Shown here one piece after another: positions 20,074-27,239 of a stretch of DNA of 64,000 bases. The position numbers and the translations under genes are program-made. The notes under the pieces were generated by a model. That model saw only the letters and a list, made by a program, of their open reading frames with translations. It had not been told where the DNA came from and ran no database searches. Origin of the DNA: Kitasatospora papulosa (GTDB taxonomy: Bacteria > Actinomycetota > Actinomycetes > Streptomycetales > Streptomycetaceae); the NCBI RefSeq assembly GCF_000717245.1, contig NZ_JNYQ01000001.1:1178001-1242000 (forward strand), written 5' to 3'. Position 1 is the first letter of the stretch, and each line of letters begins with the position of its first letter.

Positions 20074-20729
20074 TGGCCCGGCGGCACGACCCCGAGCGGC
20101 GCGAGCGCATCATCGAGGCGGCCATCCGGGTCGTCGGCGCCCAGGGCATCGCTGGTCTCAGCCACCGCAGTGTGGCCGCCGAGGCGGATGTGCCGCTCGG
20201 CTCGACGACGTACCACTTCGCCTCCCTCGACGAGCTGCTGGTCGCCGCGCTCCGCCGGTGCAACGAGAACTTCGCCCGGATGGTCCGGGAGGGGGGCGGT
20301 CTCGCCGACCCCGCCGTCCCGCTCGCCGACGCGCTGACCCGGCTGCTGGGGGAGTGGTTCTCGGGCGGGCGCGGGCCGATGGAGCTGGAGTACGAGCTGT
20401 ACCTCGCGGCGCTGAGGCGGCCCGTCCTGCGGCCGGTGGCGGGCGAGTGGGCCGACGCGCTGGTCGAGCCGATCGCCCACCGCACCGACCCGGCCACCGC
20501 GCGGGCGCTCACGGCGCTGCTGGACGGGATCTGCCTCCAGGTGCTCCTGACCGGCGGCGAGTTCGACCCGGTGTACACCCGGGAGATGCTGGCGAGGCTC
20601 GCCGAGGGGGGAGCCGACCGGAGCGCGCGCGGTCCGGCACGGGGGAACGCCTCCTCGGGGCGACGGAGACGGGACCCCCGGGCGACCGCTGACCCGGCGG
20701 GAGACGGACGGACACGCTCCGGCACCTGA
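20073..20729 (+). CDS. TetR-family repressor, coupled to the SMR exporter
   Basis: A 218-residue regulator. The N-terminal helix-turn-helix (about 10-55) reads RIIEAAIRVVGAQGIAGLSH then VAAEADVPLGSTTYHF, a typical TetR DNA-binding domain. The C-terminal ligand domain is of the TetR_C size. The last 40 residues are Arg/Gly/Ala rich and probably disordered. The start ATG overlaps the SMR stop. By position it should control the SMR gene and itself through the palindromes at 19717-19752. The inducer is unknown. Confidence 0.92.
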   Translation: MARRHDPERRERIIEAAIRVVGAQGIAGLSHRSVAAEADVPLGSTTYHFASLDELLVAALRRCNENFARMVREGGGLADPAVPLADALTRLLGEWFSGGRGPMELEYELYLAALRRPVLRPVAGEWADALVEPIAHRTDPATARALTALLDGICLQVLLTGGEFDPVYTREMLARLAEGGADRSARGPARGNASSGRRRRDPRATADPAGDGRTRSGT

Positions 20730-20760
20730 GACCGGTTCGCACGCGCGGGGCTCGGACGGT

Positions 20761-20772
20761 TAGGTTCTGTGC
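20761..20772 (+). promoter_or_regulatory. Leaderless -10 element for dapD
   Basis: TAGGTT at 20761-20766 ends 6 bases before the dapD ATG, and no Shine-Dalgarno sequence is present, so transcription should begin at or next to the start codon. A weak TTCGCA lies about 19 bases upstream as a possible -35. Confidence 0.5.
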
Positions 20773-21771
20773 ATGACCGACACGACTTCCCAGGGCTCCG
20801 CCCGCACCACCGGCGCCGTCGCCGCCGGCCTCGCCACCATCGCCGGTGACGGCACCGTCCTCGACACCTGGTTCCCCGCCCCCGAGCTCACCGCCGAGCC
20901 CGGCCCCGCGGGCACGCAGCGCCTGACCCCCGACGAGGCGGTGAACCGCCTCGGTGAGGGCGCGGCCAAGGCCATCGGTGTGGACGCGCGCCGTGGTGTG
21001 GAGATCGTCGCCGTGTCCACGGTCATCTCCTCGCTCGACGACAAGCCGCTCGACGCGCACGACACCTACCTGCGGCTGCACCTGCTCTCGCACCGTCTCG
21101 TCCAGCCCCACGGGCAGAACCTCGACGGCATCTTCGGCTTCCTCGCCAACGTCGCCTGGACGTCGCTGGGTCCGGTGGCCGTCGACGACCTGGAGAAGGT
21201 CCGGCTGAACGCCCGCGCCGAGGGCCTGCACCTCCAGGTCACCTCCGTGGACAAGTTCCCCCGGATGACGGACTACGTCGCGCCCAAGGGCGTACGGATC
21301 GCCGACGCCGACCGGGTCAGGCTCGGGGCGCACCTCGCCTCCGGCACGACCGTGATGCACGAGGGCTTCGTCAACTTCAACGCGGGCACCCTCGGCACCT
21401 CCATGGTCGAGGGGCGCATCTCCGCGGGCGTCGTCATCGGCGACGGGTCCGACATCGGCGGCGGCGCCTCCACCATGGGCACGCTGTCCGGCGGCGGCAA
21501 GGAGCGCATCGCCATCGGCAAGCGCTGCCTGATCGGCGCGGAGGCGGGCATCGGGATCGCGCTCGGCGACGAGTGCGTCGTCGAGGCCGGGCTCTACGTC
21601 ACGGCCGGCACCCGGGTCACGATGCCGGACGGACAGGTCGTCAAGGCGCGCGAGCTCTCCGGCGCCTCGAACATCCTCTTCCGCCGCAACTCGGTCACCG
21701 GAGCCGTCGAGGCCCGCCCGAACAACGCGGTGTGGGACGGGCTCAACGACGTCCTGCACAGCAACGACTAG
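20773..21771 (+). CDS. dapD: 2,3,4,5-tetrahydropyridine-2,6-dicarboxylate N-succinyltransferase
   Basis: Succinylates tetrahydrodipicolinate in the lysine/meso-diaminopimelate pathway, which supplies cell wall and lysine. The protein has 332 residues, the longer actinobacterial DapD form. The C-terminal half has left-handed beta-helix hexapeptide repeats ([20 protein letters not shown], then [20 protein letters not shown] and [15 protein letters not shown]). The mRNA seems leaderless. It faces the dapA-like gene tail to tail and shares its last four bases with it. Confidence 0.95.
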   Translation: MTDTTSQGSARTTGAVAAGLATIAGDGTVLDTWFPAPELTAEPGPAGTQRLTPDEAVNRLGEGAAKAIGVDARRGVEIVAVSTVISSLDDKPLDAHDTYLRLHLLSHRLVQPHGQNLDGIFGFLANVAWTSLGPVAVDDLEKVRLNARAEGLHLQVTSVDKFPRMTDYVAPKGVRIADADRVRLGAHLASGTTVMHEGFVNFNAGTLGTSMVEGRISAGVVIGDGSDIGGGASTMGTLSGGGKERIAIGKRCLIGAEAGIGIALGDECVVEAGLYVTAGTRVTMPDGQVVKARELSGASNILFRRNSVTGAVEARPNNAVWDGLNDVLHSND

Positions 21772-22655
21772 GCGGTAGCGGCGAGGAGTTCCTCGTACAG
21801 CCCACGCAGCCCGGCGGCCGCCTCGCGGCCGGCGGGCTGCAGCGGTTCCCGGACCGTCCCCGCGCCCAGCAGCGCCTTCGCGGTGACGGTGCCCGGCAGG
21901 CCGGCGGCCATCATGGCCTCGACCAGCGGAGCCACCAGACCGTTGAGACGGGCCGCCTCCGCGGTGTCACCGGCGTCGAACGCGTCCAGCACGGCCCGCA
22001 TCTGACGGGGGACCGCGTTGGCGACCGTGCTGACGTATCCGGCACCGCCGATCGCGTACAGCGGGAGGTTCAGCTCCTCGCAGCCCGAGTAGTACGCCAG
22101 CGAGGTCCGCGCCATCACCCCGGTGGCCGCGAGCAGGTCGTACGAACAGTCCTTGACCGCGAGGACGCGCGGGTGTTGCGCCAGACGCAGCAGCGTCGCC
22201 GGTTCGATGCGCGTGCCGGTGCGGCCCGGGATGTCGTACAGCATCAGCCCGACGCCGGTCGCCTCCGCGACCTTGAGGAAGTGCGCCTCCACGGCGGCCT
22301 GCGGCGGGCGGCTGTAGTAGGGGGTCACCACCAGCAGGCCGTCCGCGCCCGCCGCCTCCGCCTCCTGCGCGAGCCGGACCGTGTGCCGGGTGTCGGAGCT
22401 CCCCACCCCCGCGATCAGCGGGACCGAGCCCCCGACCGCCTCCCGGACCGCCCGCAGCAGCGCCGTCTTCTCCTCGTCCGTCGTGGTCGGTGACTCGCCG
22501 GTGGTGCCGCTGAGCACGAGACCGTCGCACCCGTCCGCCACGAGGGCGGCGGCATGGCGGCGGGCGGCGTCCAGGTCCAGGCCGCCCGCGGCGGTGAACG
22601 GTGTGATCATGGCGCAGAGGGCGCGGCCGAAGGGCCTCGTGGCGGGGGAAGTCAT
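21768..22655 (-). CDS. dapA: 4-hydroxy-tetrahydrodipicolinate synthase (DapA-like)
   Basis: A class I aldolase of the DapA/NAL family with 295 residues. It shows the pyruvate-binding SGTTGE motif (about 49-54), the catalytic Tyr in [11 protein letters not shown] (Y140) and the Schiff-base Lys in LAVKDC (K168). A neighbouring dapD supports a role in diaminopimelate synthesis, condensing pyruvate with aspartate semialdehyde. Streptomyces has several family members, so substrate is likely but not proven. The ATG at 22655 ([13 protein letters not shown]) was chosen over an upstream in-frame ATG at 22691. It converges with dapD, and both stop codons are read from the same CTAG. Confidence 0.88.
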   Translation of the reverse strand: MTSPATRPFGRALCAMITPFTAAGGLDLDAARRHAAALVADGCDGLVLSGTTGESPTTTDEEKTALLRAVREAVGGSVPLIAGVGSSDTRHTVRLAQEAEAAGADGLLVVTPYYSRPPQAAVEAHFLKVAEATGVGLMLYDIPGRTGTRIEPATLLRLAQHPRVLAVKDCSYDLLAATGVMARTSLAYYSGCEELNLPLYAIGGAGYVSTVANAVPRQMRAVLDAFDAGDTAEAARLNGLVAPLVEAMMAAGLPGTVTAKALLGAGTVREPLQPAGREAAAGLRGLYEELLAATA

Positions 22656-22795
22656 GTCCGCAGTCTCCGTGTCCGGCCGGTGCGGGTCCACTTAGATCTG
22701 CTTGGGGTGGAAGGCAAGAGACGCTGAACGGTGAAGCCCCTCTGGCATGATCGAACAGAGAGGCGACGAACCGTTCCAGGGGTGGGGCACACGGA

Positions 22796-23437
22796 ATGCG
22801 CGTACGGAAGACGATCTCGGCGGCCGTGCTCACGGCGGCCGTCCTGACGCTGTCCGGCTGCGCCGGATTCCTCGTCCCGGCGGGTGAGGGGGAGCCGGCC
22901 CCGGAACCGGGCCGCACGGCCGCGACGCGGCCGGCCGGCACCGCCCCAGCCCCGGGCGCCGGGGCCACGACGGACGCGCCGGCCCAGGGCGCCCCGAGCC
23001 CCTCGCCGTCGGCCGGTGACTGCCCGGCATCCGGTGCGGTCGTGGACATGGGGCCCGTCCAGACGGCGATGTTCCACCGCGCCGTCACCCTCACGCTCAC
23101 CAACTGCGGGAAGCGGCCGTACCGGGTCCACGGCTACCCGTCGGTCCGGGCGCTGGGCGAGGACGGGGGGCGCATCCCCGTCCCCGTCAACCCGGGCGGA
23201 TCGATGTTCGGCAACGACGAGGGGCCCGAGGAGGTCGTGCTCCGGCCCGGCGGGACGGTCACGTCGACCCTGGCCTGGGTCTCCACGAAGGAGGGCGGCG
23301 ACCTCATCGAGGGCGACGCCCTGGAGATCGCGGCCGCGCCGGACGCCGGGGCGAGGATCTTCCCGCTGGAGGAACACGACGTCCGGCTGATGGACGAGCT
23401 GAACACGACGGCCTGGCGCGAGGACACGGCCGGCTGA
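22796..23437 (+). CDS. Lipoprotein with DUF4232-like domain
   Basis: A 213-residue exported lipoprotein. The signal peptide MRVRKTISAAVLTAAVLTLS ends in the lipobox LSGC, so C22 would be lipidated. Residues of about 28-72 are a Pro/Ala/Gly-rich spacer. From about 75 on, a beta-sandwich of the DUF4232 type follows, with paired cysteines (CPASG and TNCGKRPYRVHGYPS). The function is unknown. The upstream gap contains a symmetric inverted repeat (GAACGGT at 22726, ACCGTTC at 22770). Confidence 0.85.
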   Translation: MRVRKTISAAVLTAAVLTLSGCAGFLVPAGEGEPAPEPGRTAATRPAGTAPAPGAGATTDAPAQGAPSPSPSAGDCPASGAVVDMGPVQTAMFHRAVTLTLTNCGKRPYRVHGYPSVRALGEDGGRIPVPVNPGGSMFGNDEGPEEVVLRPGGTVTSTLAWVSTKEGGDLIEGDALEIAAAPDAGARIFPLEEHDVRLMDELNTTAWREDTAG

Positions 23438-23721
23438 CCGGTCGTCACCTGCCCTGATCCCCGGGGGCGGCCGTGCACGGCGCGCACGCCGGGCGGGCGT
23501 CGGACCGCCGGTCCCGCGACGGCTCCGGGCCCGGGACCACCCCGGCCGGGGAAGCGGCAGCGCGCCGCCGGAGGCCCGCCCCGGCATCGGCGGGGACCTC
23601 GGACGGAACCGGGCACCACGGGACGGAATGCGTCTACGCTGGAGCCCGCGGCCGGGGACCCGTACACACAGGGGCCGGCCCGTCGCACACATCCCGCGCA
23701 CGCCCCGAGGAGAACCCCCTG

Positions 23722-25188
23722 ATGTCCGCAGAGCGCCCCTCCCTGCCGCCGGTGCGGCTGCACACCGAGGCCGAGCTGGCACGGGACGCGCTGGCCGCTC
23801 CGCTGCTCGCCCGGGCCGTCCGCCTCGCCCGCTGGGCGGGCCCCGCGACCCGGGTGGGCGCCGGCGGCGAGCTCGTCGAGGCGCAGCTGCCCGCGGCCGC
23901 CGAGCACCTGGGCCTCGGCGACGACGAGGACGGCGCGGCGTACGCCAGCGAGGCATGGCGCCTCGCCGTCGACACGGGGCTCCTCGACGTCGAGGACCCG
24001 GAGGGCGAGGAGGCGGAGGACGACGCCGAAGGCACCGTGACGGTCGGGGAGAACCTGGGCCTGCTGACCTCCGGTTCGCCGCAGGACGTCCTCGCGATCT
24101 GGCTCGACGGCCTGGAGGCCGTGCACGCGGACGCCACCGCCCCGGCCTTCGACGACTTCGCCGACCTCATCGGCGAGGACGGCAGCGTCGACTTCGAGGC
24201 CCTGGACTGGGACCCGCAGGAGGAGGCCGAATTCCTCGACGGCGTGCTCGGCAACCTCTATCTGCTGACGCTCTCGGAGGCGGGTCCCGCGGACGCCCCG
24301 GTACCGCTGCCCGCCCTGGCCGCGTCCATGGTGGTGCCCGAGGACATGGGCGAGCCCACCGACGACGTCCTCGAACAGGTGTCGGAGGTCATGATGCGGC
24401 TGGACGACCAGTTCCGGGTGCTCGCCCCCATCGGGATCGTCGAGTACCGGCCGGTGGACGAGGCGTTGCTGACCGAGGAGGGCGAGGAGGCGACACCGCC
24501 CGCCGACGACGACGACGTCACCCGCTACGGCATGGTCAAGCTGACCCCGCTCGGTCTCTACGGCATCCGGGAACGCATGCTGGAGGCCGGCGTGGACGCC
24601 CCCGCCGTCGGTGACCTCGCGGACAAGGGGGCCGACGTCCTCCTCGACGGCATCGCGTACTACCCCGAGGAGGCCGCGCGCACCGAGGTCGGCCTCTGGC
24701 TCGGCCGGCGCGGCACGGACGAGGCGGAGGCGGCCGCTGCCGAACTCCTGGGCGCGGCACGGGGAGCCGACGAGCGCGCCCCGCTGCGCAGGCTCCACTG
24801 CCAGCAGGCCCTCGCGCTGGTCGGGCCGGAGGCCGAGCCCGCCGTGCGCGCCGTGCTCGACGACCCCGAACTCGGCGGACTGGCGCGGGTCTGGCTCGCG
24901 GAGCGCGGCGCCGCGGACGTACCGGCGCCTCCGGAGTCGATGATCTTCTGGCTCGCCGTCGACACGATCGCCGCCCAACTGGACGCGGACGGCGATCTGG
25001 AGGAGCTCCAGGAACTGGTCGAAGGGCTCTCCGGCCAGCACAGCGGCTTCTTCGACCAGGCATGGAGGGTCGAGCACCCCGCGACGCCGGACGTGCTGGA
25101 GGCCGTGGGACGGCTGCACCGGGACCGCAAGATCGCCAAGGACGCCCGCAAGGCCGCCTTCAAGGCCCGCTCGCGCGCGAAGGACTGA
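23722..25188 (+). CDS. Acidic cytoplasmic protein of unknown function
   Basis: A 488-residue protein rich in Asp, Glu, Ala and Leu, with no signal peptide, membrane helix or motif I can name. It seems mainly helical, with HEAT-like stretches in the C-terminal part (EEAARTEVGLWLGRR, then ALVGPEAEPAVRAVLDDPEL), and ends in a basic tail (KDARKAAFKARSRAKD). The ATG at 23722 has a strong GAGGAGA 9-15 bases upstream. The frame stays open for 250 bases upstream, but nothing there argues for coding. The 284-base gap before it shows no clear feature. It looks like a conserved Streptomyces hypothetical. Confidence 0.82.
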   Translation: MSAERPSLPPVRLHTEAELARDALAAPLLARAVRLARWAGPATRVGAGGELVEAQLPAAAEHLGLGDDEDGAAYASEAWRLAVDTGLLDVEDPEGEEAEDDAEGTVTVGENLGLLTSGSPQDVLAIWLDGLEAVHADATAPAFDDFADLIGEDGSVDFEALDWDPQEEAEFLDGVLGNLYLLTLSEAGPADAPVPLPALAASMVVPEDMGEPTDDVLEQVSEVMMRLDDQFRVLAPIGIVEYRPVDEALLTEEGEEATPPADDDDVTRYGMVKLTPLGLYGIRERMLEAGVDAPAVGDLADKGADVLLDGIAYYPEEAARTEVGLWLGRRGTDEAEAAAAELLGAARGADERAPLRRLHCQQALALVGPEAEPAVRAVLDDPELGGLARVWLAERGAADVPAPPESMIFWLAVDTIAAQLDADGDLEELQELVEGLSGQHSGFFDQAWRVEHPATPDVLEAVGRLHRDRKIAKDARKAAFKARSRAKD

Positions 25189-25359
25189 ACCCGGGGCGTG
25201 CACGGCCGGTCCGGACCGCTGAGCGCCTGGAGCCGGGAGGGCTCGGGGCGGAGGGTTTCGGCCAGGGCGTCCTGCACCGGACACGGCCGGGTGCACCGGT
25301 TCGTCCCGGAACGCGGCACGGTTTGATGTGCAGGCCCGCTCGACGTCGTACGTCGTTCA

Positions 25360-25425
25360 ACTCCTGTTGGTGCGGGGCAGGGAGCGTGATCGCGCCAACC
25401 CACCCGGCCACGCACCAGCAGGAGT
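25360..25425 (+). promoter_or_regulatory. Leader hairpin that can cover the phoX ribosome-binding site
   Basis: Bases 25360-25374 (ACTCCTGTTGGTGCG) can pair with 25411-25425 over 15 bp with one G-U pair. The right arm contains the AGGAG (25420-25424) that precedes the ATG at 25431. The left arm overlaps an 11-base-spaced GTTCAAC/GTTGGTG pair at 25355 and 25366 that weakly resembles PhoP direct repeats. Confidence 0.5.
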
Positions 25426-25430
25426 CCTCG

Positions 25431-26900
25431 ATGTCGATCACGCGCAGGGAATTCAGCAGACAGTCCGCCCTCACCGGCGCCGGCATAGCCCTGACCGGTG
25501 CCGTCGGCACCCTGGCCACGGCTCCCGGCGCCCTGGCGGCCGAGGACGCGCGACACGGCGGCGGACACGGGCACGACGACGACAAGGGGCACGGGCTCGG
25601 CAAGGAGCTCGGCTACGGCCCGCTGCTCCCCGACCCGAAGGGCATACTCGCGCTGCCCGCCGGATTCTCGTACCGCGTCCTCACCCACAGCGGTGTCACC
25701 AAGCTGGAGACCGGCGAGCCGACCCCCTCCAACCACGACGGCACCGCCGCCTTCGAAGGGGCCCGCGGAGTCACCCTGCTGGTCAACAACCACGAGCTGA
25801 GCGGCACCCGGGCCGGCTGGGAGCACCCCGTCCCGCTCACCGAGGGCCTCGTGTACGACCCGGTCGCCGCCGGCGGCTGCACGGTCGTGGAGACCCGCCG
25901 CGACGGCCGCACCGCCGAGTGGGTCGGTATCGCCGGCACGTCGACCAACTGCGCGGGCGGCAGCACCGAGTGGGGCACCTGGCTCACCTGCGAGGAGACC
26001 GAGGACAAGGCCGGCAAGAACGGCCTCCTCAAGGACCACGGCTACGTCTTCGAGGTCGACCCGTACGACAAGCGCGCCAACCGCGACCCGCGACCGATCA
26101 AGGCGTTCGGCCGGTACGCCCACGAGGCCGTCGTCATCGACCCGAAGCGCGGCCACGCCTATCTGACCGAGGACGCCTCCGGCCCCAACGGCCTGCTCTA
26201 CCGCTGGGTCCCGCCGCACGGCTTCACGCACGGCCGCGGCAAGCTGCGCACGCTCGCCGACGACGCCGGTGTCCTCCAGGCCGCCAAGTGCTTCGACAGG
26301 AAGGGCGCGTTCGTCGACGACCTGTCGCGCGCCACGGAGATCGGCACCGTCTACGGCGTGGACTGGGCCGACGTGCCCGACCGCGACGCGAAGACGGTCT
26401 CGGTCCGCAAGCAGTTCACCGAGGGACAGGTCACCCGGGCCCGCAAGCTCGAGGGCATGTGGTGGGGCGACGGCGGTGCCTACGTCGTCTCCTCCTTCGC
26501 GCGCGGCGAGAGCCCGGTCGCCCACGACGGCCAGGTCTGGTTCTACGACCCCAAGCGCCGCACGCTGACCCTGAAGGTGCTCCTCGGCGTCAACGCCGAC
26601 CCCTCCAAGGACGGCGCCTTCGACGGCCCGGACAACATCACCGTGTCCCCCTACGGCGGTCTGGTCATCGCCGAGGACGGCGAAGGGATCCAGCACCTCT
26701 TCGGGGCCACCGACAGCGGCCGCACCTACCCGATCGCGCGCAACGAGCTGAACGGCGGCACGGAGGAGGACCCCTCCTACAGCGAATTCACCGGGGTCAC
26801 CTTCTCGCCCGACGGGAAGACGCTGTTCGCCAACATCCAGACCCCCGGCATCATGCTCGCCATCACGGGCCCGTGGAAGCGCCAGCCGCACAAGCACTGA
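25431..26900 (+). CDS. PhoX-family (DUF839) secreted phosphatase, Tat substrate
   Basis: A 489-residue exported protein of the PhoX/DUF839 beta-propeller family, in which characterised members are Ca/Fe-dependent alkaline phosphatases. The Tat signal is clear (TRREFSRQSA, then ALTGAGIALTGAVGTLATAP), followed by a His/Asp/Gly-rich stretch (HGGGHGHDDDKGHG). Family blocks include TNCAGGSTEWGTWLTCEET with two conserved cysteines, and FGRYAHEAVVIDP. The ATG at 25431 has AGGAG 6 bases upstream. The leader can form a hairpin covering that site. Whether this member is a phosphatase is inferred from family. Confidence 0.9.
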   Translation: MSITRREFSRQSALTGAGIALTGAVGTLATAPGALAAEDARHGGGHGHDDDKGHGLGKELGYGPLLPDPKGILALPAGFSYRVLTHSGVTKLETGEPTPSNHDGTAAFEGARGVTLLVNNHELSGTRAGWEHPVPLTEGLVYDPVAAGGCTVVETRRDGRTAEWVGIAGTSTNCAGGSTEWGTWLTCEETEDKAGKNGLLKDHGYVFEVDPYDKRANRDPRPIKAFGRYAHEAVVIDPKRGHAYLTEDASGPNGLLYRWVPPHGFTHGRGKLRTLADDAGVLQAAKCFDRKGAFVDDLSRATEIGTVYGVDWADVPDRDAKTVSVRKQFTEGQVTRARKLEGMWWGDGGAYVVSSFARGESPVAHDGQVWFYDPKRRTLTLKVLLGVNADPSKDGAFDGPDNITVSPYGGLVIAEDGEGIQHLFGATDSGRTYPIARNELNGGTEEDPSYSEFTGVTFSPDGKTLFANIQTPGIMLAITGPWKRQPHKH

Positions 26901-27059
26901 CCCGGCACCGGCACGTGCGGCGCGCGCGGGAAATCCCCTCGCGCGCCGCGCGGCCGTCCTCCTAGAGTCATGGCCATGCACCTCCCGGTGCGAAGGCAGC
27001 GGCTACTTCCTTTCCCGAAACACGCCGCAGCCGTCCTGATCTCGGGAGGCACATGCGCC
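26901..27059. other. Gap upstream of the Y RNA
   Basis: This 159-base stretch holds TAGAGT at 26963-26968, a possible -10 for the Y RNA transcript. It would give an RNA starting near 26975 that carries about 85 bases ahead of the closing stem. A 56-codon frame begins at ATG 26970 and runs through the RNA to a TAG at 27138. It has no family resemblance and is probably incidental. Confidence 0.45.
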
Positions 27060-27192
27060 GGGGTGCCCGGTGCGCAGGTGACGGATACTTCATTGATCCG
27101 AGGGTCGCGGGTTCGAGTCCCGCCCGGCCACGGCCGGTAGCTCAGCCGGACAGAGCATCGGAAGAGCACCGTCGCCGACTCCTGATCTCGGG
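27034..27192 (+). repeat. 13-base direct repeat bracketing the Y RNA core
   Basis: TCCTGATCTCGGG occurs exactly at 27034-27046 and again at 27180-27192. The second copy forms part of the 3' closing region of the Y RNA, and the first lies just upstream of the 5' stem. The copies could mark a duplicated RNA arm or a competing base-pairing partner. Confidence 0.75.
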
Positions 27193-27198
27193 CACCCC
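27060..27198 (+). ncRNA. YrlA-like Y RNA with circularly permuted tRNA-like domain
   Basis: The ends pair perfectly over 10 bp (27060-27069 with 27189-27198), then over 8 bp with one G-U (27077-27084 with 27169-27176). Inside is a tRNA whose 3' half comes first. TCCGA 27097-27101 pairs with TCGGA 27158-27162 as an opened anticodon stem. The T-arm GCGGG-TTCGAGT-CCCGC is 27107-27123. The acceptor-like stem CCGGCC/GGCCGG (27124-27129, 27132-27137) is closed by a tiny loop. Bases T8-A9 follow, then the D-arm GCTC-AGCCGGACA-GAGC at 27140-27156 with G18G19. The Ro60 gene begins 42 bases downstream. Bacterial YrlA RNAs are known tRNA mimics that bind Ro60. A normal tRNA gene is excluded by the order of the halves. 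Confidence 0.9.
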
Positions 27199-27220
27199 TC
27201 CTCCGCTGTGCCCTCTCCCA

Positions 27221-27238
27221 TGAATTCGGGGGAATTCA
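27221..27238 (+). promoter_or_regulatory. Hairpin presenting the Ro60 gene ribosome-binding G-run
   Basis: TGAATTC (27221-27227) and GAATTCA (27232-27238) form a perfect 7-bp stem whose 4-base loop is GGGG, one base before the ATG at 27240. The G-rich ribosome site is thus in or next to a loop, which may tune translation. Confidence 0.6.
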
Positions 27239-27239
27239 C

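Noticed and set aside
26970..27140. 56-codon frame starting after TAGAGT and crossing the Y RNA
   Set aside because: No similarity to any family, and its 3' half is made of the structured RNA; an incidental open frame is more likely.
27097..27162. Ordinary tRNA gene (Arg-like arms visible)
   Set aside because: The T-arm and acceptor 3' side precede the acceptor 5' side and D-arm, there is no anticodon loop, and the acceptor-like stem is closed by a loop. It fits a permuted tRNA-like Y RNA, not a chargeable tRNA.
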